From positions 1 through 64,000 of the forward strand of contig CANQUN010000004.1 in the NCBI GenBank assembly GCA_947627065.1: a DNA stretch of 64,000 bases, given 5' to 3'. The notes under the pieces were generated by a model. That model was not told where the DNA came from. It did not search any database and saw nothing but the letters and a program-made list of their open reading frames with translations. This document shows, piece by piece, positions 63,016 to 64,000 of this stretch. The DNA is from an uncultured Clostridia bacterium. GTDB taxonomy: Bacteria; Bacillota; Clostridia; Christensenellales; Borkfalkiaceae. The translations under genes and the position numbers were made by a program. Position 1 is the stretch's first letter; each line of letters starts with the position of its first letter.

Positions 63016-64000
63016 ATGGCATATCTTGCATTGTACAGGCGGTTCCGCCCCATGGGGTTTGACACCTTCATCGGTCAGGAACACGTAGTCAAAATTCTCA
63101 AAAACCAGATAAAAACGGGAAAGATCGGCCACGCCTATCTCTTCTGCGGGGCACGCGGAACGGGTAAGACGTCCGCCGCCAAGATATTTGCCCGCGCCAT
63201 AAACTGCCTGTCCCCGGTGGACGGTTCGCCTTGCGGCGAATGTGAAGTCTGCCGCGCCCTCGCGGGTCCCAACATGGACGTTTTAGAGATGGACGCCGCT
63301 TCCAACAACAGCGTGGACGACGTGCGCGAAATGCGGGACAAGATAATGTATCCGCCCGTCAACGGCAAGTACAAGGTGTACATCGTGGACGAAGTTCACA
63401 TGCTCTCGGCTTCGGCGTTCAACGCCCTGCTCAAAACGCTGGAAGAGCCGCCCGCGCACGCCGTTTTCATCTTTGCCACGACCGAGGTGCACAAGATACC
63501 CCAGACCATACTCTCCCGTTGCATGCGGTTCGACTTCAAGTTGATCTCCACCGACAAACTTGTCCGCCTCGTGTCCGATGTGTTCGACAAGACGGGCAAG
63601 TCTTACGAACCTGCCGCCGTCGCCGCCATCGCCCGTGCGGGCGCAGGCAGCGCGAGAGACGCCCTTTCCATTGCCGACATGTGTTCCTCTTATTCGGAGG
63701 GGACGCTCACCTACAACGACGTCATCGAAGTGCTCGGCTCCGCTGACCGCCGCACGGTGTTCGGCCTCGTCCAAAAGATAATAGATTCCGACGCGGGCGC
63801 GGCGCTCACTCTGGTGGACGCGCTTGCCTCGGGCGGCAAGAACATGGCCGTGCTCGCCGAGGACGTGGCGGCCGAACTCAGGGACCTCATCGTCTGCGTA
63901 ACCGCAAAGAACCCCGAAAAAATCCTGTTCCTTCCCGAAGCCGAACTTTCCGAAAAGACCGCCCTCGCCGCACGGTGCGAGCCGCACAGGCTCCTCCGCC
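63016..64000 (+). CDS. dnaX: DNA polymerase III subunit gamma/tau (partial)
   Basis: The first 328 codons of the clamp-loader ATPase; the gene runs past the end of the window. YLALYRRFRPMGFDTFIGQ starts it, GARGTGKTSAAKIFARAIN is the Walker A, a zinc module follows (C-x9-C-x2-C-x2-C in CLSPVDGSPCGECEVC), then KVYIVDEVHMLSASAFNALLKTLEEPP, FATTEVHKIPQTILSRC and GSARDALS. It loads the sliding clamp at the replication fork. ATCTCAAGGAG lies upstream. Whether a tau/gamma frameshift exists cannot be seen. Confidence 0.97.
   Translation, partial: MAYLALYRRFRPMGFDTFIGQEHVVKILKNQIKTGKIGHAYLFCGARGTGKTSAAKIFARAINCLSPVDGSPCGECEVCRALAGPNMDVLEMDAASNNSVDDVREMRDKIMYPPVNGKYKVYIVDEVHMLSASAFNALLKTLEEPPAHAVFIFATTEVHKIPQTILSRCMRFDFKLISTDKLVRLVSDVFDKTGKSYEPAAVAAIARAGAGSARDALSIADMCSSYSEGTLTYNDVIEVLGSADRRTVFGLVQKIIDSDAGAALTLVDALASGGKNMAVLAEDVAAELRDLIVCVTAKNPEKILFLPEAELSEKTALAARCEPHRLLR

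Overview
This 64 kb window looks like chromosome of an endospore-forming, probably gut- or rumen-dwelling Clostridia-type Firmicute of intermediate GC. The evidence is a GerA/GerB/GerC spore-germination operon, a SigH-type sigma factor next to mini-RNase III and rlmB, an L10-type leader before rplJ, Gram-positive lipoproteins, consensus sigma-A promoters and strong AGGAGG-like ribosome binding sites. It is not contiguous with any genome I can name. The placement near uncultured Christensenellales-like lineages is inference.

Layout. (1) 1-5.7 kb is an old mobile-element scar: the end of a serine recombinase, a 5'-decayed tyrosine recombinase, an AAA ATPase with a C-terminal nuclease-like fold, three tandem 109 bp promoter-bearing repeats, and an unrecognised protein with two integrase-core-binding-like domains. 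(2) 6.4-24.1 kb is one carbohydrate-utilisation locus on the + strand: GH3 glucosidase, sugar-binding lipoprotein, two ABC permeases with two large secreted proteins between them, three related clan GH-A-like lipoproteins (the first frameshifted), a GntR/LacI-hybrid regulator and a GH106-related glycosidase. Surface enzymes would cut a plant-type glycan, the ABC system would import the products and the cytoplasmic enzymes would finish the job. No ABC ATPase is encoded here. (3) 24.4-31 kb holds single genes (acetyltransferase, phosphoesterase, CPBP protease, YiiX/YycO-like hydrolase) in repeat-rich DNA. (4) 31.3-32.3 kb is minD-minE. (5) 32.6-36.6 kb is gerA-gerB-gerC on the - strand. (6) 36.7-41.7 kb holds a small membrane protein, a galactokinase-like protein that has lost its signature motifs, an M6-like metalloprotease and a conserved protein of unknown function. 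(7) 42.3-45.9 kb is rpmG-secE-nusG-rplK-rplA-rplJ-rplL. (8) 47.1 kb has a cyclophilin-like lipoprotein. (9) 48.8-57.4 kb is the classic rpsB-tsf-pyrH-frr-uppS-cdsA-dxr-rseP block. (10) 57.4-59.4 kb is repeat DNA with a 1.1 kb inserted cassette. (11) 59.5-64 kb is a YitT protein, mrnC-rlmB-sigH and the start of dnaX.

The most unusual content lies between the genes. A short hairpin element (family A, about 26 copies) is scattered through the window. It also occurs in frame inside two coding regions and supplies the last codons or stop codon of three others. It is often paired with a GC-rich palindromic element (family B, about 12 copies). A longer repeat (family C) is present near 25 kb and again near 57.5 kb. 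In the second copy it is split by about 1.1 kb of DNA that carries a 96-residue orphan gene and a gene-free stretch of about 600 nt. That stretch lies under a perfect consensus promoter and is rich in long stems and possible pseudoknots, so it is a strong candidate for a large structured non-coding RNA. Local amplification is also seen: decayed 68 bp copies of a gene 3' end after the CPBP gene, a partial duplication of the rplL 3' end with its terminator, and a 7 x 32 bp tandem array. No tRNA, rRNA or CRISPR array was found.
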